Shown here piece after piece: positions 6,834 to 15,734 of a stretch of DNA of 29,315 nucleotides. The translations under genes were made by a program, and so were the position numbers. The notes beneath the pieces were generated by a model. It did no database searches. It was not told the DNA's origin and saw nothing but the letters and a program-made list of their open reading frames with translations. Numbering within the stretch: position 1 is the stretch's first letter; every line of letters starts with the position of its first letter. Source of the stretch: a virus; IMG/VR virus record IMGVR_UViG_3300031951_000896, positions 1 through 29,315 of that record; one strand, 5' to 3'.

Positions 6834-9800
6834 ATGGCACTTAACTCCGTCACCACTATCAAAGTTCTTGACCTCCTGTGTGAAGGTCCGATTGGTGGCG
6901 TGATCAACGGGCTGCAAGGCGTCTACCTCAACGAAACACCGATACAAAACAGCGACGGTAGTTATAACTTTCCACAGGATCAGATCGCTGCCAACTCGCT
7001 AATTGGAGCTGCACAGCAGGGCAAGACTGCATGGTTCAACGACGGCACATCTGAGATCGTTGAGGTCAACCAAGAGATCGGTGAAAACTACAGCGAAGAC
7101 CTGAACAGCAATAACGAAGTCGTCAACCGTAAATACGGCGCTGGAACGATCACGCGCCAGATTACTGACCCAACTGTTGATTACGTCGAGCTGCTATTTA
7201 CAATCCCCAAGCTGTATTCCGTAGCACAGGAAAGCCTTGCCAAGGGTCAACTATTTGGTGGCACGCTACAAGTTCGCGTCTATGTGCAAGCCAAGGGCAG
7301 CAGCACCGGCTTCATCCTGGCATCCGACAGAAGCATCAGCGGTGTTTCCACCAACAACTATCAGTACAGCACTGGTCTGATCAATCTCAAAACCTTTGGC
7401 GCTGGTCCCTGGAATATCAAAGTTGAAAAGGTCGATCTAGGCGAAGGTCATTTTGAGATTAAATACACCAGCTTCAAAGAAACACCGCAGAACACACCGC
7501 TCGCCAATAATCGCGGCAACCAGATTATTTGGTCTTCGTATTCACAGACGATTGCCCAGAACGTCAACTACAACTATTCGGCACTCAACGAACTGTCGAT
7601 TTCAACTAAGGCGTTCAGCAGCCTGCCGTCACGGGCATATCTGATCAAAGGTCGCCTGGTCAAGATCCCAACTGGCGCCATAGTGCAATCCAGTGGCTAC
7701 CTGACTTTTGACGACGCCAGCTTCAACGGTGCGCTCCAAACCGCCGAGAAGTGGACAACCTGTCCAGTCTGCTGTTTCTACGACATCCTTACCAACCGCC
7801 GCTATGGCGCTGGTCAATTCGTCACTGCCGCCAACCTGAACTGGGTCGATTTGTACCCCATCGCCAAATACGCGAACCAGCTAGTCACCAATCCTGACGG
7901 TACCCGCGAGCCGCGCTTCGCCTGCAACGTCGTCATCGGTGATCGCGCCGAGGCTTACAACGTCTTGATGGACATGGCTTCGGTATTCCGGGGCATCCTG
8001 TTCTGGTCAAACAATGTCATCCAGGTCGCAGCAGATCACGGCAACCTTGATGGCAGCGAGCTTGGCGTCTCACATATCTACAACAACTCCAACGTTGTCG
8101 GCGGCGTCTTTGAATATTCCGGCAGCTCGCTCAAAACCCGTAGCACCAGCGTTCACGTCCGCTACAACGACCCAGAGAATTTCTACAAGCCGAACGTCGT
8201 TGTTGTTGAAGACGCGTCGCTGATCGCCAAATACGGCTACATCGTCAAAGAGCTGATCGGTTTCGGCTGCACCTCCAAGTGGCAAGCCCAGCGCGTGGGG
8301 CTATGGACGCTGAAGACGGAAGCCCTGGACGATGAGGTGGTGTCGTTCTCCACGGGTCTGCAGGGTGCAGTGGTGCTGCCCGGTCAGATTTTTGCGGTCT
8401 GCGATGAACTGCGCCAAGGCACGCGGATCTCCGGTCGCATCTCCTCGGCTACGACGACTGCCGTTGTTGCGGATCAGGCGATCACGTTGCCTGCTGGATC
8501 CAGCCCCAAGCTGACCTGCCTGCTGCCCAACGGCACGGTTGAAACCCGCGACATCAGCAGCGTTGCCGGCAGCACGATCAACGTCAGCAGCGCCTTCACT
8601 ACTGCACCCAACGCCCAGTCGATCTGGAGCATTACAACCTCAGGCGTTGCCAATCAGAAGTTCCGTTGCATCAGTGCTGCCGAAGGTGCCGATGGCACTT
8701 ACACGATCACCGGCATTGTCCACAACGACAGCATCTATGCCTCGGTTGATAACGGACAGGCGCTCCAGTTCCCGGACATCACAACGTTTGATTCGGCGCC
8801 GCCTGCAGTCAAGAACATTGCGTTCAGCGCCGGTCAAGTCCGCGATGGCACAGTGCTCACCACGCAGGTGAATGTGTCCTGGGCAAAGGGTTCTGGTGGT
8901 GCAACCTTTGGCTACGACGTTTCGTACAACACCGCCCAAGGCAATAGCCGTACGGTTCGCACAACCAATCCCAATATTGAAATCATCGGTCTGCCGGAGA
9001 ACTTCGACCTCAATGTTTCGATCATTGCCTACGGCTTGGGCTTCAAAAAGAGTTCACCGATTGCCCGCGAATCGTTCCGCGTTCCATCATTTGCATCAAC
9101 AGCAAATCCAACTGGCAGCGTTCAGCAGCTACCGGAAGACGCGCAAAGCGTCACGTTGGAACAGATTGCCAATAACCAGATCATGCTGCGCTGGGCAAAA
9201 CCAGTGGGCGTTGGATCTGACTTCCTAACGGCAATCATCCGCCACAGCACCAAGACTGATGGCACTGGCGAGTGGGCTGATTCCACGCTGCTAGCAGACC
9301 GCATTGGCGCCAACACCACCTACGCCCTGGTGCCCAAACTCAACGGCGAATACCTGCTGAAGTTTGAAGATCCAGCCGGACTGCGTAGTGAAAATGCCAC
9401 CAGCGCGATCTTCAATCAGCCCGATCAAATTCCGGTCCTATCCGTCACCACCGTCCGCGAAGACACTACCAGCCCGCCATTCCAAGGCACATTCCTCAAT
9501 AGCCGCTATTCAGACGAATACGACGCCATCGTGATTGATGGCACGGCAACGATTGACGAGATCCTTGATTTTGATGCCATCGGCGCGATGGATTTCACTG
9601 GGCAACAGCGCCTCAGTGGTGAGTATTACTTCACCAACATCGTTGACCTTGGCGCCAAATTTACGGTTGATTTCCGCCGCATCCTGACCACACGCGGGTT
9701 GTACCCAGCCGACAACATTGATAGCCGCACCGAGGATCTTGACCGCTGGAGCGATTTTGATGGCGCCTTGGCTGATGACACCAGTGCCGACATTTACTTC

Positions 9801-10286
9801 CGTAGCAGCGATCAGGCAACCGTTAGCGAATTTGTGTTGCTGGAAGACGGCGACAAACTGCTGATGGAAGCCACGCCGGATCGGTTCCAGTTGGAGTCCA
9901 ACATCAACTTTGGAACATGGCTGCCCATGTACAACGGCAGTTACGCCGGTCGCCAGTTCCAGTTCAAGGCGGCACTCAGCAGCGCCCGCACCGACCAGAC
10001 CCCGCTGGTGGACGAACTGGGCTTTGAGCTGGTGTTGCGTTCCAGAACCGAAAACAGCGCCACGATCACCAGCGGTGCGGCGTCCTACGCGGTGACCTAC
10101 TCCAAAGCGTTCTATGCAACGCCAGCCATTGGCATCACTGCGTTCAACCTTGCCACAGGGGATTACTATGAAGTGACTTCTGCTAGCAGGACTGGCTTTA
10201 CGGTGACGTTCCGCAACAGTGCTGGCACTGCTATCAGCCGGAACTTCCAGTACATCGCCAGTGGCTACGGCACTGAACAGGCTTAA
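6834..10286 (+). CDS. Tip attachment / host specificity protein J
   Basis: A 1150-residue central tail-tip protein, close to the 1132 residues of lambda gpJ. The N-terminus (VLDLLCEGPIGGVINGLQGVYLNETPIQN) is the classic gpJ opening. The middle carries the conserved tip core, including RRYGAG and the MASVFRGILFW block. A fibronectin type III-like domain lies at about 655-742. The last 75 or so residues (FYATPAIGITAF...GFTVTF...FQYIASGYG) resemble H-type-lectin-like modules found at phage tail ends, which suggests a surface-binding end. In lambda the C-terminal part contacts the receptor. The start follows the gpI-like stop after one base. Confidence 0.9.
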   Translation: MALNSVTTIKVLDLLCEGPIGGVINGLQGVYLNETPIQNSDGSYNFPQDQIAANSLIGAAQQGKTAWFNDGTSEIVEVNQEIGENYSEDLNSNNEVVNRKYGAGTITRQITDPTVDYVELLFTIPKLYSVAQESLAKGQLFGGTLQVRVYVQAKGSSTGFILASDRSISGVSTNNYQYSTGLINLKTFGAGPWNIKVEKVDLGEGHFEIKYTSFKETPQNTPLANNRGNQIIWSSYSQTIAQNVNYNYSALNELSISTKAFSSLPSRAYLIKGRLVKIPTGAIVQSSGYLTFDDASFNGALQTAEKWTTCPVCCFYDILTNRRYGAGQFVTAANLNWVDLYPIAKYANQLVTNPDGTREPRFACNVVIGDRAEAYNVLMDMASVFRGILFWSNNVIQVAADHGNLDGSELGVSHIYNNSNVVGGVFEYSGSSLKTRSTSVHVRYNDPENFYKPNVVVVEDASLIAKYGYIVKELIGFGCTSKWQAQRVGLWTLKTEALDDEVVSFSTGLQGAVVLPGQIFAVCDELRQGTRISGRISSATTTAVVADQAITLPAGSSPKLTCLLPNGTVETRDISSVAGSTINVSSAFTTAPNAQSIWSITTSGVANQKFRCISAAEGADGTYTITGIVHNDSIYASVDNGQALQFPDITTFDSAPPAVKNIAFSAGQVRDGTVLTTQVNVSWAKGSGGATFGYDVSYNTAQGNSRTVRTTNPNIEIIGLPENFDLNVSIIAYGLGFKKSSPIARESFRVPSFASTANPTGSVQQLPEDAQSVTLEQIANNQIMLRWAKPVGVGSDFLTAIIRHSTKTDGTGEWADSTLLADRIGANTTYALVPKLNGEYLLKFEDPAGLRSENATSAIFNQPDQIPVLSVTTVREDTTSPPFQGTFLNSRYSDEYDAIVIDGTATIDEILDFDAIGAMDFTGQQRLSGEYYFTNIVDLGAKFTVDFRRILTTRGLYPADNIDSRTEDLDRWSDFDGALADDTSADIYFRSSDQATVSEFVLLEDGDKLLMEATPDRFQLESNINFGTWLPMYNGSYAGRQFQFKAALSSARTDQTPLVDELGFELVLRSRTENSATITSGAASYAVTYSKAFYATPAIGITAFNLATGDYYEVTSASRTGFTVTFRNSAGTAISRNFQYIASGYGTEQA

Positions 10287-10288
10287 TC

Positions 10289-11764
10289 ATGGCAACGCAC
10301 GACTACATCATCAGCAATGCCTCTGGCGCGGCTGTCCGTGCTGACCTGAACAACGCCCTGGCGGCAATCGCCACCAACAACAGCTCCGCCACGGAGCCAA
10401 CCACAACCTACGCCTATCAGTGGTGGGCAGATACGGGCAGCTCGCCCACGGTGATGAAGCTGCGTAATGCGGCAAACAGCGGCTGGATCACCCTGTTCCA
10501 ACTGGATGGTGAGTGGACGGTTGTTCCGTTTGAGAACGGTACGGCTGCTGCCCCATCGATCTATTTCAAGGATAGCGGGACCGATACAGGTCTATTCAGC
10601 GGCGGCACTGATCAGGTCAATATTTCAACTGGCGGCACTGAGCGGGTTGAGTGGGGCACCAGTGAAGTGGTATTTAACGATGTTGGAAACAACTACGACT
10701 TCCGCGTAGAGGGTGATACAAACGCAAACCTATTTTTTGTTGATGCGTCGGCAGATCGTATAGGGATTGGCACAGCGAGCCCTAGCGTTGAACTTGACGT
10801 TCGCGGCGAAATCAAAGCTGGAAATGGGACCGTGGTTCCGATTGTTAGCTATAGCTCTACGAACACAATCTTTGGCTCCAGCAGTGGTCACCCGCTTGCT
10901 TTTGTAACTTCAAATACTGAAAGAGCGCGGCTGGATACATCGGGTCGCCTCCTAGTGGGCACGTCTTCGAGCATTGAGAGCACTTCAAAACTGCAAGTCA
11001 AAGATGGTTCGCTAAATATCTACCACGCAAGTGCTGCTGCAGGTGCTGGCTATGCCATCTTTTTCACTACCGATGGCAGCTCATCTGCTTTAGCTCAAGC
11101 AAAAATTGAAGGCTTGCAGGAAACAGCTAACACAAGTGGTGGGCGTCTTGTTTTTTCCACATCTGCGTCGGGGTCGGGTTCTCCGACGGAGCGGATGAGG
11201 ATTGCAAATGATGGGTCAATCACGTCAACCATTGCCGCCACTAATACTGCCAACAGTGTTTTTAACGCTACAAGCACTTCGTACATATCTACTCAAATAA
11301 GCATCAATAACTACACGGCAGCAGGCACGGGATTTAATTTTCTCCAATGCTGGTCGGGGAACTTTAGTTCTGAAAGATTAAAAATTATTGGCAACGGCAA
11401 CGTCCAAAACGCAAACGGCAGTTACACGACTCTTTCTGACGCCAAATTAAAAGAAAACATTGTTGATGCCAGTTCCCAATGGGATGATCTAAAAGCAATT
11501 CAAATCCGCAACTGGAACTTCAAAGAAGAGACTGGACACGAAACTCACCGTCAGATCGGTCCCATTGCTCAAGAGTTGGAGATCGTTTGCCCTGGATTGG
11601 TATTTGAAACTCCAGACCGCGATGAAGATGGCAACGAGACCGGCGAAGTTACTAAAGGAGTCAACCAGTCCGTGCTCTACATGAAGGCAGTCAAGGCGCT
11701 GCAGGAAGCAATGGAGCGCATCGAAACCCTAGAAGCCAAAGTCGCCGCCCTGGAAAGCGCGTAG
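10289..11764 (+). CDS. Tail fibre with C-terminal S74 intramolecular chaperone
   Basis: A 491-residue fibre protein. The N-terminus (MATHDYIISNASGAAVRADLN and YQWWADT) resembles attachment domains of cyanophage fibres. The middle has beta-helical repeat modules of the type G..APSI.F.DSGTDTG.FSGG.DQV.IS. A peptidase S74 chaperone domain starts near residue 383 with SDAKLKENI; Ser383 and Lys388 match the catalytic pair of this family, which trimerises the fibre and then cuts itself off before the Ser. It would release about 109 residues ending in a coiled coil (YMKAVKALQEAMERIETLEAKVAAL). The gene starts two bases after gpJ. Confidence 0.88.
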   Translation: MATHDYIISNASGAAVRADLNNALAAIATNNSSATEPTTTYAYQWWADTGSSPTVMKLRNAANSGWITLFQLDGEWTVVPFENGTAAAPSIYFKDSGTDTGLFSGGTDQVNISTGGTERVEWGTSEVVFNDVGNNYDFRVEGDTNANLFFVDASADRIGIGTASPSVELDVRGEIKAGNGTVVPIVSYSSTNTIFGSSSGHPLAFVTSNTERARLDTSGRLLVGTSSSIESTSKLQVKDGSLNIYHASAAAGAGYAIFFTTDGSSSALAQAKIEGLQETANTSGGRLVFSTSASGSGSPTERMRIANDGSITSTIAATNTANSVFNATSTSYISTQISINNYTAAGTGFNFLQCWSGNFSSERLKIIGNGNVQNANGSYTTLSDAKLKENIVDASSQWDDLKAIQIRNWNFKEETGHETHRQIGPIAQELEIVCPGLVFETPDRDEDGNETGEVTKGVNQSVLYMKAVKALQEAMERIETLEAKVAALESA

Positions 11765-11795
11765 TCCCCTTCACTAATACACAGCAGGAGAAACC

Positions 11796-13040
11796 ATGGC
11801 TGACCGCAAAATCACAGACCTCGCGGAACTTACCTCACCAGTAGCCGCTGACCTGCTGCCCATCGTTGTCGCCGCAGAACCCACTGCCGCTAACAAAAAC
11901 AAAAAGATCCAATACGGCACCTTCCTCCGCAACATACCTAGCGGCACGGTTGGCGCACCCAGCATTGCCTGGACTGCTGACACTGGCGTCACGGGCTTTT
12001 ATCGCTCAGCCGCCAACGAGATTGCCTTCACCACCAACAGCACCTTCCAAGGCAAGTTCACCACACAGGGCTTGCAGCTCGGCACTGGCACCGCTGCTGC
12101 TCAACTGCATCTCTTCAGCGCCGACACGACCGATCAGGTCATCATTGAAAACACCGATGCAGGCTTAGACACGGCACCTGATGTTGTCCTGTATCGCAAC
12201 AGCGCCAGCCCTGCCAATAACGACAACCTCGGCAACCTGGAGTTTCGCGGTAAGGACAGTGCCGGCAACGATCAGACCTACGCCCAGATCCTGTCCACGA
12301 TCTCAACGGTCACCAACACGTCTGAGGTCGGCATCCTTGATCTGATGACTGCCGATGCGGGCGCCAGTGCCATGCGTTTGCGGCTGAAGGGTTCCAACGT
12401 CGGCATCAGCGAAAGCAACCCGATCTACCCGCTGCACGTCAGCAACACGGTTTCCAGCACCACGCTGCAACTGCAATGCACGGTGAACGATGCCAGCAGT
12501 GGCGCTGATATCACCATGTATCGCCGGCGTGGGGCTACCACTGTCGGTCAGAACAATGACCTGCTGAGCACCATCTACTGGCGCGGTCATAACAACAATG
12601 CCACCACTGAGCAGGTGGATTATGCCGCCATAGAAGGCATTATCATTGACGTTACGAACAACGCCGAATACGGGCAGCTCGCCTTCAAGGTTCAGAACGC
12701 TGGCACCCTCAGCACCAGGCTCACCCTGCAGGCTGGCACGCTGACGCTGGCTGATGCGGTGAACATCGCTGTCAACACCACGACCGGCACCAAGATCGGC
12801 ACCGCCACCACACAGAAAATTGGCTTCTACAACGCCACGCCAGTGGTGCAGCCTGCTGCTATCCCTGACCTAACGGTTACTGCCACTACCGGCACACTGC
12901 CCACGGCGAATGGATCGGTCACGATTGCAAACGCAGCTACCCCAACTGTTGTGGAGTTGCTTGAATACTGCACGGAGCTGGAAGCCAAATTAGAGGCTGC
13001 CCTGGCTCGCCTCCGTTCACTCGGTCTCATCGCCACGTAA
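11796..13040 (+). CDS. Second tail fibre / structural protein
   Basis: A 414-residue modular fibre-like protein. It opens with MADRKITDLAEL...V...DLLPIV, a start I associate with marine and freshwater cyanophage structural proteins. A module GTVGAPSIAW..DTGVTGFYRS follows, the same type as in the preceding fibre, then repeats such as LHLFSADTTDQVIIENTDAG and a further beta-rich region. The C-terminus is a short coiled coil (ELLEYCTELEAKLEAALARL) without an S74 domain. A good ribosome site, CAGGAG, lies seven bases before the ATG. A 31-base gap separates it from the first fibre gene. Function as a fibre or baseplate decoration is inferred. Confidence 0.72.
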   Translation: MADRKITDLAELTSPVAADLLPIVVAAEPTAANKNKKIQYGTFLRNIPSGTVGAPSIAWTADTGVTGFYRSAANEIAFTTNSTFQGKFTTQGLQLGTGTAAAQLHLFSADTTDQVIIENTDAGLDTAPDVVLYRNSASPANNDNLGNLEFRGKDSAGNDQTYAQILSTISTVTNTSEVGILDLMTADAGASAMRLRLKGSNVGISESNPIYPLHVSNTVSSTTLQLQCTVNDASSGADITMYRRRGATTVGQNNDLLSTIYWRGHNNNATTEQVDYAAIEGIIIDVTNNAEYGQLAFKVQNAGTLSTRLTLQAGTLTLADAVNIAVNTTTGTKIGTATTQKIGFYNATPVVQPAAIPDLTVTATTGTLPTANGSVTIANAATPTVVELLEYCTELEAKLEAALARLRSLGLIAT

Positions 13041-13046
13041 ACACTG

Positions 13047-13214
13047 ATGCCCTGCACTAAGGAACAACTGGTTTTAGCCGTCAACAGTTACGCCGCCGCC
13101 CGCGTCAGCAATGATGCAACGCTGATTCAGGTGGCTGCTCAAATCCTGAGCGGTGTTGTTGACACCCTGGAATTTGCGGAGCCTGAGGCTGAGGAAGATG
13201 GCGGTCAAGAGTAA
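13047..13214 (+). CDS. Small acidic-tailed protein of unknown function
   Basis: A 55-residue frame starting six bases after the fibre stop. The N-terminal 40 residues are Ala/Val/Leu-rich and probably helical (EQLVLAVNSYAAARVSNDATLI), and the last 15 are strongly acidic (EFAEPEAEEDGGQE). No membrane segment or known domain is visible. It overlaps the next gene by 17 bases, which supports both being real. It could be a small accessory of the fibre genes. Confidence 0.5.
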   Translation: MPCTKEQLVLAVNSYAAARVSNDATLIQVAAQILSGVVDTLEFAEPEAEEDGGQE

Positions 13215-13335
13215 GACAGGAACTGCACGGATCGAGCATCAGCCTGGTCCGCCTAAAACCACGCGCCAGGGATATGGTCAACAGTCACGCCCCAGGCGCC
13301 GCGGCCGCAAGCCACTCAGGGGGCAGGGGCGCTGA
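13198..13335 (+). CDS. Short basic protein ending in RGQGR
   Basis: A 45-residue, very basic, Pro/Gly/Arg-rich peptide (MAVKSKTGTARIEHQPGPPK.TRQG...RPRRRGRK). I recall similar short basic proteins with a GPPK.TRQG core and a closing R(Y/G)RGQG(K/R) in cyanophage genomes; their function is not known to me. Charge and lack of hydrophobic core suggest nucleic-acid binding or disorder. It overlaps the preceding gene by 17 bases, and the next starts one base after its stop. Confidence 0.55.
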   Translation: MAVKSKTGTARIEHQPGPPKTTRQGYGQQSRPRRRGRKPLRGQGR

Positions 13336-13336
13336 T

Positions 13337-13510
13337 ATGGATCCCGACACACGCGAAAACTGGCGCAAGATACGCGACCACCTCGAAGCAGTCGGGAAGA
13401 CAAATAACCACTACTACCGCCGCGCGGTGGCAATCCTGCAGGGCAGGCCGGACCCGTTCGATCGCTATTCTGGATTTGAGCCAGGTGCTGCCGGTGAGCG
13501 ACGAAACTAG
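13337..13510 (+). CDS. Small hypothetical protein
   Basis: A 57-residue charged protein (MDPDTRENWRKIRDHLEAVGKTNNHYYRRAVAILQGRPDPFDR), mostly helical by composition. The ATG at 13337 is chosen because it sits one base after the preceding stop; longer in-frame starts would run inside that gene. The family is not recognised. Its 3' end overlaps the next frame, fitting the compact layout of the block. Confidence 0.5.
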   Translation: MDPDTRENWRKIRDHLEAVGKTNNHYYRRAVAILQGRPDPFDRYSGFEPGAAGERRN

Positions 13511-13727
13511 GAGCGTGAGTGAGGTGCTCACCCAGTCGCTGCCGGCTGCCCTGGCTGCTGGGATGGTGGCTATCGGCGGCCTGCTGATTTCGATGCAGGT
13601 TCAGTCCGCACGGATCGAAGCCACAATCGTGCAGATGGCCAAGTCTTTGGATGAGCTTAAGGTCGACGCCCGCGCGCAGCTCACCGAACTCGACCAGCGT
13701 GTGCGCGCCCTTGAGATGCGCCCATAA
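13476..13727 (+). CDS. Small membrane-anchored protein, holin- or spanin-like candidate
   Basis: An 83-residue protein if started at TTG 13476; GTG 13494 and GTG 13515 are alternative starts and none has a convincing ribosome site. One membrane segment lies at about residues 22-40 (SLPAALAAGMVAIGGLLISM). A heptad-like helix follows (IVQMAKSLDELKVDARAQLTELDQRVRALEMRP). The layout is a single membrane anchor plus a soluble coiled coil. The position just upstream of the endolysin suggests a lysis role, but no family signature supports this. Confidence 0.5.
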   Translation: MSQVLPVSDETRSVSEVLTQSLPAALAAGMVAIGGLLISMQVQSARIEATIVQMAKSLDELKVDARAQLTELDQRVRALEMRP

Positions 13728-13750
13728 TCGGGAAGCCAGACGCTATTGCT

Positions 13751-13891
13751 ATGTCTGCTGAAACCGTTGCGATCATCGCGATCATCGTTGCCGCTGGCAG
13801 CGAGATCATCGGCATGTCGAGCCTTAAATCAAATAGCTGGATCCAGCTGCTGCTCCAGGCGCTGAAGATCATGTTCCCGAAGCGTCGCTGA
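13751..13891 (+). CDS. 46-residue membrane peptide next to the endolysin
   Basis: A short peptide with an N-terminal hydrophobic segment (ETVAIIAIIVAAGSEIIGM), the phrase SSLKSNSWIQLLLQALKIMF, and a basic end (PKRR). Similar small proteins with the AAGSEII.(M/L)S.LK.NS..QL pattern are, from memory, recurrent in cyanophages. It ends four bases before the endolysin start, which makes a holin-like role attractive but unproven. No clear ribosome site is present. Confidence 0.55.
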   Translation: MSAETVAIIAIIVAAGSEIIGMSSLKSNSWIQLLLQALKIMFPKRR

Positions 13892-13895
13892 CCAC

Positions 13896-14978
13896 ATGGC
13901 CAACACGGCACCGATCACGCTGCAGGCTCTGTTTCGGTATTACAAAGGCCTCCCGCATCAGGCCGCGGCGATCAGCTTGCTAGAGCAGGACCTGGCCGCC
14001 AATGGATACCAGAGTGCGATGCGGCGTGATCGGCCGTGGTTCGAGGCCTGGAGCCAGGATGGCAAGCAACTGGACCTCAGTGCTGGCATCAACCTGATCA
14101 AGCAGTTCGAGGGCGTTCATCTCTCGGCCTACCCTGATCCGCTGAGTGGTGGCGACCCATGGACCATCGGCTATGGCACCACCCGCTATAGCGGCGGCGT
14201 GCCGGTGAAGCGCGGCGACAAGATCAACATGATCGAGGCCGACATGCTGCTGCGCCTTGAGGTCGATCGGATTGCGGACAAGCTGGGCAGGACCATTCCG
14301 TACTGGAAGCTGATGGATGACAACCAGCGGTCAGCGCTGGTGAGCTTTGCCTACAACCTGGGCGAAGATTTCTACGGTGCGACCGGCTTCGAGACCATCA
14401 GCAAGGCGCTCCGCGATCAGGCCTGGGACCAGGTGCCCAAGGCTATGGAGCTGTACCGGAACCCTGGCAGCAACGTGGAGGCCGGCCTGCTGCGGCGGCG
14501 ACTGGCCGAAGGCGAACTGTGGGGTGATCATCGGCCGAAAGCTGAACCGATGCCAGCCAAACTGACGCCCGACTCATCGTTCAGTGCTCGGATCACGCCG
14601 CACATCCGACTGGGCGAGTTCGCGCTGGATCAGGAGGCCAGGCGCTTTCGGCATCAGTATCAGGTAAATACCGCTGCAGAGCTGGCAGCGTTCCTAGAGC
14701 GCGTGCGCCAGCAGTTCGCTGGCAAGGGCATCATCATCACCTCCGGCTATAGGCCGGCTGCGATCAACGCCTCAGTCGGTGGCGCCACCAATAGCGAGCA
14801 CCTCTACTCCGCTCCTGGCGTCGGTGCTGTCGACTTCGTGATCGATGGGGTTGATATGAAAGCTGTCGAGAAGTGGTGCGATGAGAACTGGCCGCATAGC
14901 CTCGGCTACGCTGCTCCAGCCTTCATCCACCTCGGCCGCCGTGCTGATGGCCAACGGCGTCGCTGGAATTACACCTGA
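13896..14978 (+). CDS. Two-domain endolysin: GH24 muramidase plus M15 peptidase
   Basis: A 360-residue lysis enzyme. Residues 1-58 are a short N-terminal region of unknown role. Residues 60-210 are a T4-type lysozyme (GH24) with the triad Glu72 (QFEGVHL), Asp81 (YPDP) and Thr90 (WTIGYGTT), and the later SFAYNLG and RRLAEGELW motifs. Residues 235-360 are a peptidase M15A-type domain with ITSGYRP, Ser-Glu-His302, Asp313 in GAVDFVID and His345 in AFIHLG as zinc ligands. It should cut both glycan and peptide bonds of peptidoglycan. There is no signal peptide, so a holin would be needed. The stop overlaps the next ATG by one base. Confidence 0.92.
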   Translation: MANTAPITLQALFRYYKGLPHQAAAISLLEQDLAANGYQSAMRRDRPWFEAWSQDGKQLDLSAGINLIKQFEGVHLSAYPDPLSGGDPWTIGYGTTRYSGGVPVKRGDKINMIEADMLLRLEVDRIADKLGRTIPYWKLMDDNQRSALVSFAYNLGEDFYGATGFETISKALRDQAWDQVPKAMELYRNPGSNVEAGLLRRRLAEGELWGDHRPKAEPMPAKLTPDSSFSARITPHIRLGEFALDQEARRFRHQYQVNTAAELAAFLERVRQQFAGKGIIITSGYRPAAINASVGGATNSEHLYSAPGVGAVDFVIDGVDMKAVEKWCDENWPHSLGYAAPAFIHLGRRADGQRRRWNYT

Positions 14979-15493
14979 TGTTGCTTCCTGATCATGAGAT
15001 CGCCCGCCTGTGCAAGCAGGAGGCGATGGTGACGCCGTACAACGATGACAACCTCAACCCCGCCAGCCTGGATGTCACCCTGGGCGATCGGATCATGATC
15101 GAGGTGGCCGGGCACCCTGAGCTGCAGATCCTGGGCATCACTGGCCATACCGAGGAGGATCCGTTCTGGATCCAGCCGGGGGAGTGGTTCTTGGCGGAAA
15201 CCAGGGAGATCTTCAATCTGCCCGACCACATAGGTGCGCAGTTTGTTCTTAAGTCGAGTCGCGCTCGCGAAGGCTGGGATCATGCCGAAGCCGGCTGGTG
15301 TGATCCGGGGTGGTATGGCTCCAGGCTGACCATGGAGCTGAAGAACAGCCGCCGGATGCACCCGCTACCGATCTGGCCTGGCCTAAAGATCGGGCAGATG
15401 AAGTTCCTGCTGGTCAGTGGCCGCCCGGATCGCAGCTACGCCCAGACCGGAAGATATAACGCAGATTTGGGCGTGACCGCCAGCAAGGGCTAG
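14978..15493 (+). CDS. dcd: dCTP deaminase-like protein
   Basis: A 171-residue member of the dCTP deaminase/dUTPase trimer superfamily. Motifs in order are NPASLDVTLGD, the FLAET strand, LKSSRAREGWDHAEAGWCDPGWYG (residues 91-114) and LTMELKN, with Glu120 at the position of the catalytic Glu, then GQMKFLLV and YNADLGV. Length fits Dcd rather than dUTPase. The product dUMP (via dUTP) feeds dTTP synthesis, useful during phage replication. The motif HAEAG replaces the more common HPTAG. It overlaps the endolysin stop by one base and is the last gene before a terminator. Confidence 0.88.
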   Translation: MLLPDHEIARLCKQEAMVTPYNDDNLNPASLDVTLGDRIMIEVAGHPELQILGITGHTEEDPFWIQPGEWFLAETREIFNLPDHIGAQFVLKSSRAREGWDHAEAGWCDPGWYGSRLTMELKNSRRMHPLPIWPGLKIGQMKFLLVSGRPDRSYAQTGRYNADLGVTASKG

Positions 15494-15513
15494 CGTCAAT
15501 CGGGAGACGCCCA

Positions 15514-15541
15514 GACCTCAGCGGGACGGCTGGGGTCTTTT
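15514..15541 (+). terminator. Intrinsic terminator closing the tail-lysis-dcd transcript
   Basis: GACCTCAGC at 15514-15522 pairs with GCTGGGGTC at 15529-15537 over nine base pairs, including one G-U, around the loop GGGACG. TTTT follows directly. It lies 20 bases after the dcd stop. The 3' end of the convergent minus-strand gene runs through the same hairpin, so it may stop both transcripts, though the minus side lacks a U tract. Confidence 0.85.
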
Positions 15542-15721
15542 CATTGGATGCACCAATGGCGCCATCCGTAGCCGATGGATCATGCCAGGCGCCTCGGCCG
15601 GATCATCCATCGGGATCATCGTGTAATCATCGCAGCCATGCTGCTCGGCGAAGGTGGTCGCCGCGATGTGCGTATCGAACGGTCCGACGTGCCAGGGACC
15701 GATTCGGAGGATGTAGGTCAT
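15518..15721 (-). CDS. Small hypothetical protein
   Basis: A 67-residue protein (MTYILRIGPWHVGPFDTHIAATTFAEQHGCDDYTMIPMDDP). The pattern of a short beta strand, GPW.VGPF, then a helix with AA.TFAEQHG suggests a compact alpha/beta fold. The family is not recognised. The ATG at 15721 is preferred over a longer start that would include a GC-rich palindrome. No clear ribosome site is seen. It converges on the plus-strand terminator and is separated from the upstream minus gene by a perfect inverted repeat. Confidence 0.55.
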   Translation of the reverse strand: MTYILRIGPWHVGPFDTHIAATTFAEQHGCDDYTMIPMDDPAEAPGMIHRLRMAPLVHPMKRPQPSR

Positions 15722-15734
15722 GGGCAGAAGGATA

